Positions 32,279 to 43,046 of a stretch of 64,000 nt of DNA are shown in pieces (the stretch's first letter is position 1; each line of letters starts with the position of its first letter). The stretch is taken from the NCBI RefSeq assembly GCF_028640845.1, contig NC_080548.1:16433821-16497820 (forward strand), written 5' to 3'. The position numbers and the translations under genes are program-made. The DNA comes from Ahaetulla prasina. Its lineage: Eukaryota; Chordata; Lepidosauria; Squamata; Colubridae. The notes below the pieces were generated by a model. It was not told the DNA's origin, ran no database searches, and saw only the letters and a list, made by a program, of their open reading frames with translations.

Positions 32279-32649
32279 AAACGCACTTGTTTATCCAAGC
32301 GGGACTGGCTTAATTTTTTAAACTTTTTGAATTTTAATAATTTTAATTGGGGTATTTTTATGAATTTTATGGGTCAAATTTGACGGTTTTAAATTTTCAG
32401 CAATTTATAGAATATGTTATTTTAAATTTTGTTTTAATTTGTATATTGTACTGTTTTAATCTGGCTGTACACCGTCCTGAGTCCTTCGGGAGAAGGGCGG
32501 TATAAAAATCTAAATAATAAATAAATAAATAAATAAAATAGGACGAGCTACATGTTACTTCGACCTTGAGTCCGACATATCCTGCACTTTAGGGAGCCTC
32601 AACCCCTCGGGAGCCTTCTTATCCGGCTCCAAGAAATCTTGGATTAACA

Positions 32650-33298
32650 TACTTTCCAGAGTATAAGACGCACTTTCCCCATTCCCCCTAAAAGCGGGTG
32701 GAAGTGTTGGTGCATCTTATACACTGAATACAGCCATTTTTGGCCTCCCGAAACCCCGCTTCGTGCATCCCGGTTTTCCCAAAAAACAGGCCCGTTTTTC
32801 ACAAAAACGGGATGCGCAGATGGTTTGGGAGGCCGGCAGAGCAGAGGTAAAATCCAGCAGGTTCTAACAGGTTCTGGAGAACCTGTAGCGGAAATCTTGA
32901 GTAGTTCGGAGAACCGGCAAATACCACCTCTGCCTGGCCCCAGAGTGGGGTGGGAATGGAGATTTTGCCGTATCCTTTCCCCTGCCACGCCCACCAAGCC
33001 ACAACTTGCCCATCAAGCCATGCCCACAGAACCGGTAGTAAAAAAAATTGCATTTCACCTCTGCTGCAGAGTTTTCCTGGGGGCTGGGGAGGGCAGAAAC
33101 GTGACGCCTGGGGAGGTTTGGGAGGCCATAAACGAGCCTGCTTTTTGGATGGAAAAACGAGATGCACAGAGGGTTTGGGAGGCCTGCACAGTGCTCCTGC
33201 GGGCCGGGGAGGGCAAACACTTTTTTTCTTCTTTATTTCTTCGAAATCTTGGTGTGCCTTACACTCGGGTGCGTCTTATAGCCCAAAAAATACGGTAC
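32650..33298. mobile_element. MITE with 'GTATAAGACGCAC' termini, interrupted
   Basis: CCAGAGTATAAGACGCACTT start and GGGTGCGTCTTATAGCCC...AATACGGTA end are inverted copies. Interior GGGATGCGCAGATGGTTTGG is repeated after the insertion at 32842-33063. Another copy is at 59737-60137. Confidence 0.65.
32842..33063. mobile_element. hAT-like MITE (ACCGGTTC family), nested
   Basis: CAGAGGTAAAATCCAGC start and GCATTTCACCTCTG end. Flanks CGGCAGAG and CTGCAGAG match 7/8. Carries the GGTGGGAATGGAGATTTTGC block also at 26.75 and 59.1 kb. Confidence 0.75.
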
Positions 33299-33932
33299 AT
33301 TTATCCAGTTCCTCCAGGCTGAACTCCTGTTCCATTACAGTTCACACCAAGTATTTCAGGATGACTCCACCACCTTCAACGCACATCCCATCTTGGCAGC
33401 CCTCTAACAACTTCCTCCTGCTCTTGTTACCTGCCCCCCCCCACAACCCTTTCCAACCATTTATTTCTCCCAGACTCAGTAAATGCACACAGAGCTACCT
33501 CTGAGCTGTGCAATAGCTCTCCAGCGACCCAGGAAGCAGCTGTGACATTTCAATAGCCAGGGCGAGCTGAAGGACTGTGCCTGCCTCACTTTTCCTGGAA
33601 CATTAAATGGCGGCTTTGGAAGCAGAGGGAGGCATCGTGTTCTCTACACCAGCCCTCCCCATAAAGGATGCGTCCTTGCAGGCTTGGGCCAATGTCTCCC
33701 TCGTTGTTGCAAGTCAGGCCTGGTATTTAACTGAACGGTAGTGTTAAAAGAGAGATCTCCGAGTCCCAGCAGGATCCTGATTTAAAAGAATTAAAAGACG
33801 CTTAATGAATTTCAGAAGCAACAATTTCAGTTTCACCCTAACGTATAAACCCACGTTTTTCAAATGTGTTTCTCAAACTCCGTTAATCTGTAAGCTCTGA
33901 ATTCCCCAACCAGCTTTACTTCAGAGTTTACA
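33299..33932. other. Unique sequence, nothing recognised
   Basis: Non-repetitive DNA. No supported gene. Confidence 0.35.
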
Positions 33933-34326
33933 GATTAACAGAGTTGGAAGGGACACTGTAGGTCATCTAGTCCAACCCCCCGCTCAAGCAGGAGACCCTA
34001 CCTACACCATTTCTGACAAATCGCGGTCCAGTCTCTTCTTGAAAGCTTCCAGTGATGAAGCTCCCACAACTTCCAAAGGCAACTTCTGTTCCATTGGTTG
34101 ATTGTTCTCACTGTCAGAAAATGTATCCTTATTTACAGGTTGAATCTCTCCTTGTTCAGTTTCCAACCATTATTCCTTATCTGGCCTTCAGGTGCCTTGG
34201 AAAACATCTTGACCCCCTCCTCTCTGTGGCAGCCCCTCAAATATTGGAAGACATTTATCATGTCTCCGCTGGTCCTTCTCTTCGCTAGACTATCCATGCC
34301 CAGTTCCTGCAATCATTCATCAAATT
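33933..34326 (-). mobile_element. CR1 LINE 3' end
   Basis: Starts with the reverse complement of the CR1 3' UTR (GAGTTGGAAGGGACACTG, CATCTAGTCCAACC), then broken C-terminal coding sequence. Truncated upstream. Confidence 0.8.
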
Positions 34327-34963
34327 CTGGAAATTGAAGTCCACCCATCTTGAAGTTGCCATGTTTGAGAAAAAAACTAATTATTTAACCATAATGCCCA
34401 AAACAGTCCACAACACTTCTTCAAAAGACAAGTAAGAGGAAAGATCTTGCGCAACCATTAAGCCCTGCTGTTTTCCAACATGGGTAAGTAAATCCCTTAG
34501 TACAGCATGTGTGTCTGCTCCAGCCAAGATACACAGGTTGGAGAAGATTAGCCCGCATGCTGACTATCCAAAAATGCCACATGGAAACAAAAAACAAAAA
34601 ACAAAAACCAGGGCAGGTGGTAGGCTTCTCAGCTACCATGGAAACATATAAGCCTAACTCCTTAGGATGGACTTGCAACACTTGTACCATCCCTTTATCT
34701 GCTGTCTGTGTGTGTTTTAGGAAGTGATGAAGAAAGAACTCGCAAGAAATTTGCCTTTTATCGAATGGGATACTACAGGGAGGACTAACACACACTACAA
34801 GGAAAACAGTACCCGGAAAGATAATAGAAACTTCTGATGGAACGCGGACCAACAAGGCTACAAAAAAAGATACGAGCGTTGGGAAGAGACTGTGTTGTGT
34901 TCATTTGTGTTTTGGGAAGTCAACGGCAGAATCCCAATTTTGACTGTTTGCTTTTCTGGATAC
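34327..34963. other. Unique sequence, nothing recognised
   Basis: A minus-strand frame of 144 codons (34421-34855) has no recognisable motif; treated as chance. Confidence 0.35.
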
Positions 34964-35570
34964 AGGTAGAGAGGGTCCCAAAATCTCCTTTGCCGAGCAA
35001 GGCAGTTGTTAACCGAATTTTGCCCCGTTTTGCGACCTTTCTTCCCACAATTGTTAAGCAAATTCTGCAGTTGGTTAAGCGAAAACGTGGTCTTTAAGCA
35101 AATTTGGCTCCCCCCCCTGCCCTTGACTTTGCAAATGAGAAGCCAGCAGGGAAGGTTACAAAGGATGATAGTTTGACCCAGTGGTGGGTTTCAAAATTTT
35201 TTACTACCAGTTCTATGTGTGTGGCTTGGTGGGCGTGGCAGGAAAGGATACTGTAAAATCTCCACTCCCTCCCCAAGCTGGGATTTGGGAGGCAGAGAAT
35301 AGATGGGGGCGGGGCCAGTCAGAATTTTTACTACCGGTTCTCAGAACTGCTCAGAATTTACACTACCAGTTCTCCAGAACTGGTCAGAACCTACTGAAAC
35401 CCACCTCTGATTTGACCCCAGGACAGTACAACTGTCATAACTATATGCCAAGTGCCCAAATTTTGGTCATGTGACCTAGGAATGCTACAACAACCAGGCA
35501 CAAGTCAATTTTTTTCAGTGCCATTGCAACTTCAGTCACTAAACAAATGGTTGTAAGTCAAGGACCAGTA
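34964..35570. mobile_element. Mariner-like MITE with nested hAT-like element
   Basis: CAGGTAGAGAGGGTCCC start preceded by TA and GTAAGTCAAGGACCAGTA end. Interrupted at 35179-35409. Confidence 0.65.
35179..35409. mobile_element. hAT-like MITE (ACCGGTTC family), nested
   Basis: CAGTGGTGGGTTTCAAAATT start and GAAACCCACCTCTG end. Flanks GTTTGACC (35171-35178) and ATTTGACC (35410-35417) match 7/8. Confidence 0.8.
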
Positions 35571-36164
35571 CAGGAAAAATCCTAGGGAGGCCCCACCAAT
35601 CAAAAGAACACATCCAAGCTAGGATGAAATCATGGACTATCTAATAACCCCATTTACCTATCAAGCTACTCTACAATTGGCCAGATTTCTCTGAAACAAC
35701 CCATTATAATTTCCTGTGATTCTTAACTATATGGAAATTTGCATTAACCTGTAAGTTTATTGCTAACACCCTCCCAAATGCTAGATTGCTCACACATATA
35801 ATCTACATGGAAGGGAGAGGAGAACTGGAGAGGGACCTTAACTCAGAGCATGTCCCCTATATGCATCCAACTTTCCCAACCTATTCAGAGATAATAAAGA
35901 CCTTTCAGTTATTACCTTAGATTTGCTGACTTGCTCCACAAGCCAACAACAGAACATAGGGACGAGCAATGGGCAGTTTTCCAATTCAATCTTAATTCTA
36001 ATCAAGCAAAAAATTGTTTTCATTAACCATGAAAAAGGGGGCCAAAACCTCTCCTTTTCTCCTTGCCAGTTCATGCAGACAAGGAGTGAACCAACCTTCT
36101 CCCCCAATATACTTACTAATGAAGGCAAATATATGTGTCCCAGAATAATGTTGCATGATCCAAT
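35571..36164. other. Unique sequence, nothing recognised
   Basis: AT-rich non-repetitive DNA. No gene assigned. Confidence 0.35.
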
Positions 36165-36312
36165 CTGGGTCGGTCACCGGGACCAGAGGTTTAATCTTCC
36201 GAGCTTTCAGACTCGTGCTAGAGCTCATCCTCAGGGAACTTCTCTCTCTCTCTCACCAGAATGTGGTGGCTAAATCTCTGGTCCTGGCGACCAATGCAGA
36301 TTGGATCCTGCA
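36165..36312 (-). mobile_element. Possible Penelope-like fragment with inverted arms
   Basis: On the minus strand the arm GGATCCAATCTGCATTGGTC...CCAGAGATTTA is followed about 55 bp later by its inverse (TAAACCTCTGGTCCC...CAGATTGGATC). The enclosed peptide reads MSSSTSLKARKIKPLVPVTD, similar in pattern to the ETSSKRR peptide at 16.83 kb. A related plus-strand unit is at 38095. Confidence 0.35.
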
Positions 36313-36533
36313 ATAAACTTAACTATTGCAATTCACCATTCTTTTACAAGCAAAATCATTCATAGGGGATGGTGGTTTTCCCACCTGTTTCCATTAAAGT
36401 TTCCTCCATGCACTTGGGAGTCATGTTGACCCATCCACCCAACCCAGAAATCCAATGACTTCTTCTCTCACTGTTTTCTCTTTTTTTTTCTACTCTCCCA
36501 TAAATTAAACCCCATTTTTCACTTGGTACCTCC

Positions 36534-36734
36534 CAGAGGTGGGTTTCAGCAGGTTCTGACCAGTTCTGGAGAACCAGTAGCGGAAATTTTGAGTAGTTCG
36601 GAGTCCCAGCTGATCGGGAGGGAATGGGATTTTTGTAGTAACCTTCCCTGCCACGCCCACCAAGACATGCCATGCCATGCCCACCAAGCCACACCCATAG
36701 AACCGGTAGTAAAAAAATTTGAAACCCACCACTG
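36534..36734. mobile_element. hAT-like MITE (ACCGGTTC family)
   Basis: CAGAGGTGGGTTTCAGC start and GAAACCCACCACTG end. Flanks GTACCTCC and GTACCCCC match 7/8. Confidence 0.75.
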
Positions 36735-36742
36735 GTACCCCC

Positions 36743-37815
36743 CCCCAACCTTTCGTCTTCCCCATCACCAAACTCTGCTTATTTAACTTACGATGTTCCT
36801 TCTGTGCATTTATTAAATTTACATGCTGCACATCTTACTGTGGAGCAACTCGGGATGGCTTACAGCATCATAAAAACAAGAATATTAAGAACATTAAAAT
36901 ATTTTTTTTAAAAAAAAAACTTCTACTCAGCTATTTGGGCAAAAAAGAAAAACAAGAAAGAAAGTAGGAAAGAATTACTTATTATTCTGCTTTGATGTCA
37001 TATGTTCCAAGCTATGCAAGCTGACCAAGGAACCCAAACTGCCAAATCATTAAAGGTCACAAAGATATTCCAAACTCATTTCTGGCTACCTTAACACCAG
37101 CCTTTCTTACTTACATTGAAACACCAAAATACTAAAGTTGCGACTCCCTTTCATTCCGTGGCACGAAAAATTTACAACTGGGTTCATATGTCACATTAAG
37201 ATGGGGTTTAATGATGCTTTCTTGAAGAAGCCACTGCTGCTTTATTGAATAAACCCATATTAAATCTGATTCGCCCAGCAAAAAAGGCTCAAAAACCATG
37301 GTTCACCAATGACAATGGTTCAAGTCGTCATATCCCATTATTGGCACTATTGCAATGTGAATTCAGGTACAGTTGTAAACCCAAATTTTGATGGCCGCTA
37401 AAATGAGAAAGGTCTCAAATCCCAGCAGCTGCATCTATTCTTTCCTACCCAATAAACAACTGCGCTCCAACGAAGTAAGTCCCATCCAACATCTCAAAAC
37501 TATTGTGTTCTTTCTGCATTTGAAGGGGATAGAAAGACAAGACAAGCCAATGGAAAAATCCTGGAGAGAGAAAAAAAATCGGGAGGGAAAAATAAAGGCT
37601 GTCTTTGCTTACACTTCTGCTTTTAGTTTGCTGTGGCAAGCTGTACCCACACGGCATCAAATGTTGCAACCCACCGCTGAAACTTTTATACGTTCCCTCA
37701 GAAAATACTATTTTTATACATTCCACTGATTCATAATAGGATTTCTTTGGGTTTCAGCTTACCGAGTTCTGTATCATGCCACACATCCTGCTTTCATAAG
37801 CCCCGGTTGATAGCA
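36743..37815. other. Unique sequence, nothing recognised
   Basis: About 1.07 kb AT-rich DNA with short A/T homopolymers near 36900-36920. No exon assigned. Confidence 0.35.
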
Positions 37816-37910
37816 GTGGTTTTCAAAGTTGATAACGGTAAGATGGGTGGACTTCCGCTCCCAGAATTCCCCAACCAGTATGCTGGGAATTGAAGTCCAT
37901 ACATCTGAAC
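37816..37910. mobile_element. Palindromic MITE, broken by a hAT-like insertion
   Basis: CAGTGGTTTTCAAAGTTG start and inverted arms GATGGGTGGACTTCCGC / GAATTGAAGTCCATACATC. The right terminus is cut by the element at 37911. Confidence 0.5.
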
Positions 37911-38047
37911 CAGTGGTGGGATTCAGCCAGTTCGCACCACTTCGGGAGAACCGGTTGTCAACTTTCTGAGCAGTTTGGCAAACTGGTTGCTGGAAGAAAT
38001 CATTAGGGCAGAGAACCGGTTGTTAAATTACTTGAATCCCACCACTG
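37911..38047. mobile_element. hAT-like MITE (ACCGGTTG family)
   Basis: CAGTGGTGGGATTCAGCC start and CTTGAATCCCACCACTG end. Flanks ATCTGAAC and CTCTGGAC agree at 6/8. Shares termini with 26312-26680 but is internally deleted. Confidence 0.7.
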
Positions 38048-38094
38048 CTCTGGACCTTGTCAGGTTTGGGGGAGAGGGGAAACCACCAAGCTTA

Positions 38095-38215
38095 TAGCAA
38101 TGGAGGGCAGACTGAGGTTCTTATGAGGATGGGCTCCAACATGAGCCCAAAAGCTCAGACCACTAAACCTCTGGTCCCTGGTGACCAATCCAGATTGGAT
38201 CCTGAAGTTCTTATA
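38095..38215 (+). mobile_element. Relative of the 36165 inverted-arm fragment
   Basis: ATGAGGATGGGCTCCAACAT..., CTAAACCTCTGGTCCC, CCAGATTGGATCCTG parallel the minus-strand unit at 36165-36312 with about 20% differences by eye. Confidence 0.35.
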
Positions 38216-38584
38216 TCACATGGGACTTCAAGTCCTTCCTTCATCCTTTCAACATGGCTATTGAAAATCAGCAGTATGACCTCCTACTATTTTCAGAAGA
38301 GAAATATATAAAAACAGAATAATCCCACCCTCTCCCCCACCCCCAAAAAAGATTGCATCCTCTCCCCTCCATCATCACTATCCTGCCCACTGTGGCAACC
38401 TATTTTGCCAAGTGTGGTTTATAGCTTAGCTTGTGACAGCTCAGAGAATGGTAACCCAGCCAATAAACCATGGCTAAGCCAATTTGTGTTTCTGCTGGGA
38501 AATGAGAGCTACCTGTTGCTGTTTAGTGCCCTGAAGTGTCGCATCTTTTCGCAATAATTTCTCCAAGGAGACCCTTCTCCTCTC
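38216..38584. other. Unique sequence, nothing recognised
   Basis: AT-rich DNA between repeats. No gene assigned. Confidence 0.3.
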
Positions 38585-38915
38585 TATCTCAGGAGCTGCC
38601 ACAAAAGAAGAGGGAGCCAAGCTATTCTCCAAAGCACCTGAGGGCAGGACAAGAAGCAATGGGTGGAAACTAATCAAGGAGAGAAGCAACTTAGAACTAA
38701 GGAGAAATTTCCTGACAGTGAGAACTATTAATCAGTGGAACAACTTGCCTCCAGAAGTTGTGAATGCTCCAACACTGGAAGTTTTTAAGAAGATGTTGGA
38801 TAAACATTTGTCTGAAGTGGTGTAGGTTTCCTGCCTAAACTGGGGGGAGGAGGGGGTTGGACTAGAAGACCTCCAAGGGTCCCTTCCAACTCTGTTATTC
38901 TATTCTATTTTTTCT
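38585..38915 (+). mobile_element. CR1 LINE 3' end
   Basis: GGAGCTGCCACAAAAGAAG, AAGCACCTGAGGGCAGGAC, TTTCCTGACAGTGAGAAC, then the 3' UTR GGGTTGGACTAGAAGACCTC and TTCCAACTCTGTTATTCTAT. Ends in short TTCTA repeats. Confidence 0.85.
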
Positions 38916-39936
38916 CCTGTAAGTGCTTGATGCATCCTAGTTGTCAGCCTCTCTGCTCTCTGGCTCCTTCTTCTGTCACGTCAAGGGATTAAAGCCTAAT
39001 CCACACATGCAATGAAAACTACCAGTGTCCCAAAATTACAGAACAGACCGTGCCACTTCAGGCTCCGTGAGATCACACATTCCCCCCCTCCCCGCCTCCC
39101 CTCCAGGAAAAACAAAAACAAACAGAGCAGGAAACAAAGTCTGATGATCTTTTTTGCTCGCTCTCTCCTGTGCTAGTCATTAAAAAAAAGAAAGTTAGTT
39201 GCAGGGAGTTTTTGCCATAAGGAAATACCCAAATATTCTGCTCAGCAAGTGGTATCCTTTCCACTCCTTATAGGATTACCCGCACAGACAATGCTCCACT
39301 CTGTCAGCCCCCAGATAACAGAGAGGTGTTATTTATTAGCTCCATGCATGCATGTTTGAAGAAGTTCTGGCTTTTTATTTTATTTTTTACTAAGGAACCA
39401 CCACCCCCAAAGAGGGATTTTGACTTCTTTTTTGGTTGTTGTTGTTTAACCCCACCTGTTGATCCCATCAAGCGTTCCCCCTTGGGCAGCAATGTAACCA
39501 AACACCAGCTCCCATCTATCAACTAGTGGGTTAGCACTGGGACTTTCTAACACAGTCAGTTGCCCTTCCCATGAGAAAAAGGAATGACACTCCTCACCCA
39601 TGGAAGCTCTGTCATAGCCTACTCAACACAACTTCGGAATCCACTGGGATTTGCACCCTGCTTCTTCCCAGAGAAAGGAGGTCTTCCTACCAGGGCCCCA
39701 AATGCCACAATGAGCAAACAGAAATCCCTCAAAGATGCTTAGCTTGAACAAGGAGTCAGCAGTTCCCCAAAAGGTTCTTGTCAATTTGAGGAGCAAGGAG
39801 CAGCTATCTTGAAAGATCAATTTCTAGCTCAGCCCTAAACTCATTTGAAGATCATATTAAAGCCGCGATTTGCCAAACTGTCTTTTGTTAACTAAGGTAT
39901 AACTGCCTGGATTCACACACTATCCTAAGCTATATG
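38916..39936. other. Unique sequence, nothing recognised
   Basis: About 1 kb non-repetitive DNA. No exon recognised. Confidence 0.35.
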
Positions 39937-40269
39937 TTGTTGTTGTTGTTGTTAGTTGCAAAGTCGTGTCCGACCCATTGCAACCCCATGGACAATGTTC
40001 CTCCAGGCCTTCCTGTCCTCTACCATCCATTTAAACTCATGCCTACTGCTTCAGTGACTCCATCAAGCCACCTCATTCTCTGCCGTCCCCTTTTTCTTTT
40101 GCCCTCAATCTTTCCCAGCATTCGGCTCTTCTCCTGTGAGTCCTTCCTTCTCATTAGGTTGCCAAAGTATTTGAGTTTCACCTTCAGGATCTGGCCTTCT
40201 AAAGAGCAGTCAGGGTTGATCTCCTCTAGGCCTGACCGGTTTGTTCACCTTGCAGTCCAAGGGACTCGC
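39937..40269 (-). mobile_element. RTE-BovB LINE 3' end
   Basis: (GTT)n, then TAGTTGCAAAGTCGTGTCCG, CCATTGCAACCCCATGGACA, GCCTTCCTGTCCTCTACC, AGTATTTGAGTTTCACCTTC, GAGCAGTCAGGGTTGATCTC: reverse complement of the BovB 3' region including the end of its RT ORF. Ends where a hAT-like element is inserted. Confidence 0.9.
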
Positions 40270-40277
40270 TATAAGGT

Positions 40278-40738
40278 CAGTGTTGGTGAACCTTTGGTGT
40301 TCTTGCGTGCCGGCCGGCCTGTGTGCCGGAAGTGGCACGCAAAACCATCCCATGATGAATGCGTGGCCTCCCCGGCTTGTCTTCACATTCCTGTGCTCAA
40401 ACATTCGCTGGTCAGCTGGCCGTCGCACACTTGGGAGCGGCAGAACCTGAAAGAGTGGCGTTCCATCGCGCATGCACGAGCCAGCACCCAAAAACCCAAT
40501 GAACAGCTGGCCATCGTGCATGTGCACGATGTCAACCTAGAAGGTCGGGTGCCGGCTCATGCATGCACGATGGACCGCTGCTCTTCTGGGGTTCGCCGCT
40601 CCCACGTACGCGATGACCAGCTGACCGCCGCACGTTGGAGCACAGGAATGCGAAGAGGAGCTGGTGAGGCTGTGCATTCATCGCAGGATGGTTTCGTGTG
40701 CTGCTTCCGGCACACATGCCATAGGTTCGGCGACACTG
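40278..40738. mobile_element. hAT-like element next to/in BovB
   Basis: CAGTGTTGGTGAACCTTTGG start and CATAGGTTCGGCGACACTG end are imperfect inverted termini. Flanks CTATAAGGT and CTATAGGT match apart from one base indel. The interior is rich in GTGCCGG/GCATGCACGA repeats. Confidence 0.7.
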
Positions 40739-40847
40739 CTATAGGTTATTGTTTGCAAAACCACAAGCACGGAGTTTGCATGATAAACTAAGCAAAGTTG
40801 CATGCTGTTGGGAGTTAAGGGCCCTGCAGAGTGTCCAAGACAGGATA

Positions 40848-41233
40848 GGTTGTCCTTGACTTACAACCATTTGTTGAGTGACCATTCAAAGTTACAACGG
40901 CAGTGAGAAATAGCGACTTATGGCTGTTTTTCATATTTATGACCATCCTAGCATCCCCATGGTCATGTGATCAAAATTTTGGGCACTTGGAAAAGTGATT
41001 CATGTTTATGACCACTGCAGTGTCCCAGAGTCGTGTGCAACCTTCTGATAAGCAAAGTCAGTGCGGAAGCAAGATTCACTTAACAACTACGTAACTATCT
41101 TAAGAACCGCAGTGATTCCCTTAACGATAGTGGCATGAAAGTTGGGCAAAACTCACTTAACCGATGTCTCACTTAGCAATGGAAATTTGGGGCTCAATTA
41201 TGGTCTTAAGAAGACCATATGGAAGACTACCTG
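40848..41233. mobile_element. Mariner-like MITE with TA target sites
   Basis: GGTTGTCCTTGACTTACAAC start preceded by TA, and GGAAGACTACCTG end followed by TA. Confidence 0.75.
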
Positions 41234-41237
41234 TACT

Positions 41238-41584
41238 GTCCCCAGGACAGGCGGGCCCAAGGCAAGGATCCCATGTGACTTGGAAATGTTCTGCTGAATT
41301 TTAACAAGTGTCAGTTAATTAAAAACTAAACCTGAGATTGTACCCAGGTGAGGACACGCTGTCTGTGTAACCTATGCATTAACCCAATGCTAAAGAAATC
41401 ACATTTGGGCTTGGTGCTAGGTGCAAACCAGAGGCTGTTTTTTCAGTCCACCCCATCTGCCACCTGAGGATACCACCACTGTTTTTGTATATGATCCAGA
41501 AGAGCAAATATACTCTTTGGTTTGGTTTGGTTTGGTTCTGCAACCCAACAAGACAGACACAGACTTCAGAGGATAATTAGAACT
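41238..41584. other. Unique sequence with short (TTTGG)n
   Basis: A TTTGG pentanucleotide run at about 41517-41536. Otherwise nothing recognised. Confidence 0.35.
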
Positions 41585-42071
41585 GCAGAAAAAACAATGG
41601 CTACCATCTGCCTTCCATTGAGAATCTGTATACTGCACGAGTCAAAAAGAGGGCTGTGAAAATATTTACAGACCCCTCACATCCTGGACATAAACTGTTT
41701 CAACTACTACCCTCAAAATGACGCTACAGAGCACTGCACACCAGAACAACAAGACACAAGGACAGTTTCTTCCCGAAGGCCATCACTCTGCTAAACAAAT
41801 AATTCCCTCAACACTGTCAAACTATTTACTAAGTCTGAACTACTATTAATCTTCTCATCGTTCCTATCACCCATCTCCTCCCACTTATGACTATATGACT
41901 GTAACCTTGTTGCTGGTATCCTTATGACTTATGTGGACGGTTTCCCTATGACTATCATTAAGTGTTGTACCTTACGATTCTTGACGAATGTATCTTTTCT
42001 TTTATATACTCTGAGAGCGTATGAACCAAGACAAATTCCTTGTGTGTCCAATCACAGTTGGCCAATAAAGA
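41585..42071 (+). mobile_element. CR1/L3-like LINE 3' end (snake 'Snake1'-like)
   Basis: Broken frames give LPSIENLYTARVKKRAVKIF, TDPSHPGHKLFQLLPSK, TRTTRHKDSFFPKAITLLNK, the same domain as the minus-strand copy at 57.3-57.6 kb. The 3' UTR includes TTCCTTGTGTGTCCAATCAC and TTGGCCAATAAAGAATTCTA. The Snake1 name is from memory. Confidence 0.7.
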
Positions 42072-42130
42072 ATTCTATTCTATTCTATTCTATTCTATTC
42101 TATTCTATTCTATTCTATTCTATTCTATTC
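42072..42130. repeat. (ATTCT)n microsatellite at a LINE tail
   Basis: About 12 pentanucleotide units beginning exactly at the LINE 3' terminus. Confidence 0.95.
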
Positions 42131-42433
42131 ATTGTTCCCATAACCAGGACCCAGTTTCCAGACACACTATTGTACAAATATTATGGAAGGAGGGGTAGTT
42201 TGCAAAGATAGAAAAATACAATGAGGCATCACTAATATAATGAAAGTTGCTGTAAGCCAGATTTCCTTCACTTTTGCCTTCTCCTGGCTCTATTTTTTAC
42301 TTGTTACCGTTTCTTCCTTTTTTTCATAACTGCTTGTCCCAAAAGGGAATAGTGTGATGGGTATACATATCTATTAATGTTTTAATGTGGGGAAAAATTC
42401 TGCCACAAATAGTCTTGAGAGATTGTAACTGTA

Positions 42434-43046
42434 CAGATAGTCCTTGACTTTACAAAGTTCGTTCAGTGATGTTCAAAGTTACAACACAAAAGAGTGACTT
42501 ATGGCAGCATCCCTATGGTCACGTGATCAAGATTCAAATAGCAGTGGGAATAGCATTTAGACTTATATATCGCTTTACGGTGCTTTACAGCCCTCTCTAA
42601 GCGGTTTACAGAGTCAGCCTATTGCCCCCAACAATCTGGGTCCTCATTTTACCCACCTCGGAAGGATGGAAGGCTGAGTCAACCTTGAGCCTGGTGAGAT
42701 CTGAACTGCCAAATTGCAGGCAGCCGGCAGTCAGCAGAAGTAGCCTGCAGTACTGCGCTCTAACCACTGCGCCATCACAGCTCACAGATGCTTGACAATT
42801 GAATCATATTGATGACATTTGGAATGTCCCGGGGTCATGTGATCATCCTTTGCAACTTTCTGAAAGCAACGGAGCAATGGAGGAGCCAGATTCATTTTAA
42901 CAACTATGTCACTAACTTAAAAACTGCAGTGATTCACTTAACAACCGCAGCAAGAAATGTCGTAAAATGAGGCAAAACTCCCTTAACAACTGTCTCCCTT
43001 AGCCGCAGAAATTTTGGGTTCAACTGAGGTGATGAGCACTACCTGA
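42434..43046. mobile_element. Mariner-like MITE hosting a SINE
   Basis: CAGATAGTCCTTGACTTTAC start preceded by TA and GATGAGCACTACCTG end. Split by the SINE at 42546. Confidence 0.7.
42546..42783 (-). mobile_element. tRNA-derived squamate SINE
   Basis: AATAGCATTTAGACTTATAT, CTAAGCGGTTTACAGAGTC, CCCCCAACAATCTGGGTCC, GCAGTACTGCGCTCTAACC: reverse complement of the 18799 family, nearly full length. Confidence 0.85.

Larger units (their letters stand above)
29040..32539 (+). mobile_element. Nearly full-length L2-clade LINE
   Basis: About 3.5 kb with a 5' GC-rich coding part, an APE-type endonuclease, a reverse transcriptase, a C-terminal domain, a T-rich 3' UTR, and the end CACCGTCCTGAGTCCTTCGG + GGGCGGTATAAAAATC + (TAAA)n. 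Frame changes near 30.6 and 31.67 kb mean it does not encode one continuous protein. It is the source-type sequence for the truncated L2 ends at 13.5, 16.2, 25.0 and 27.3 kb. The 5' boundary is approximate. Confidence 0.88.

Noticed and set aside
34421..34855. 144-codon minus-strand frame
   Set aside because: No motif, no homologous pattern, ordinary AT-rich flank; consistent with chance.
39934..40791. 285-codon plus-strand frame
   Set aside because: Antisense read-through of the BovB 3' end and the adjacent hAT-like element.
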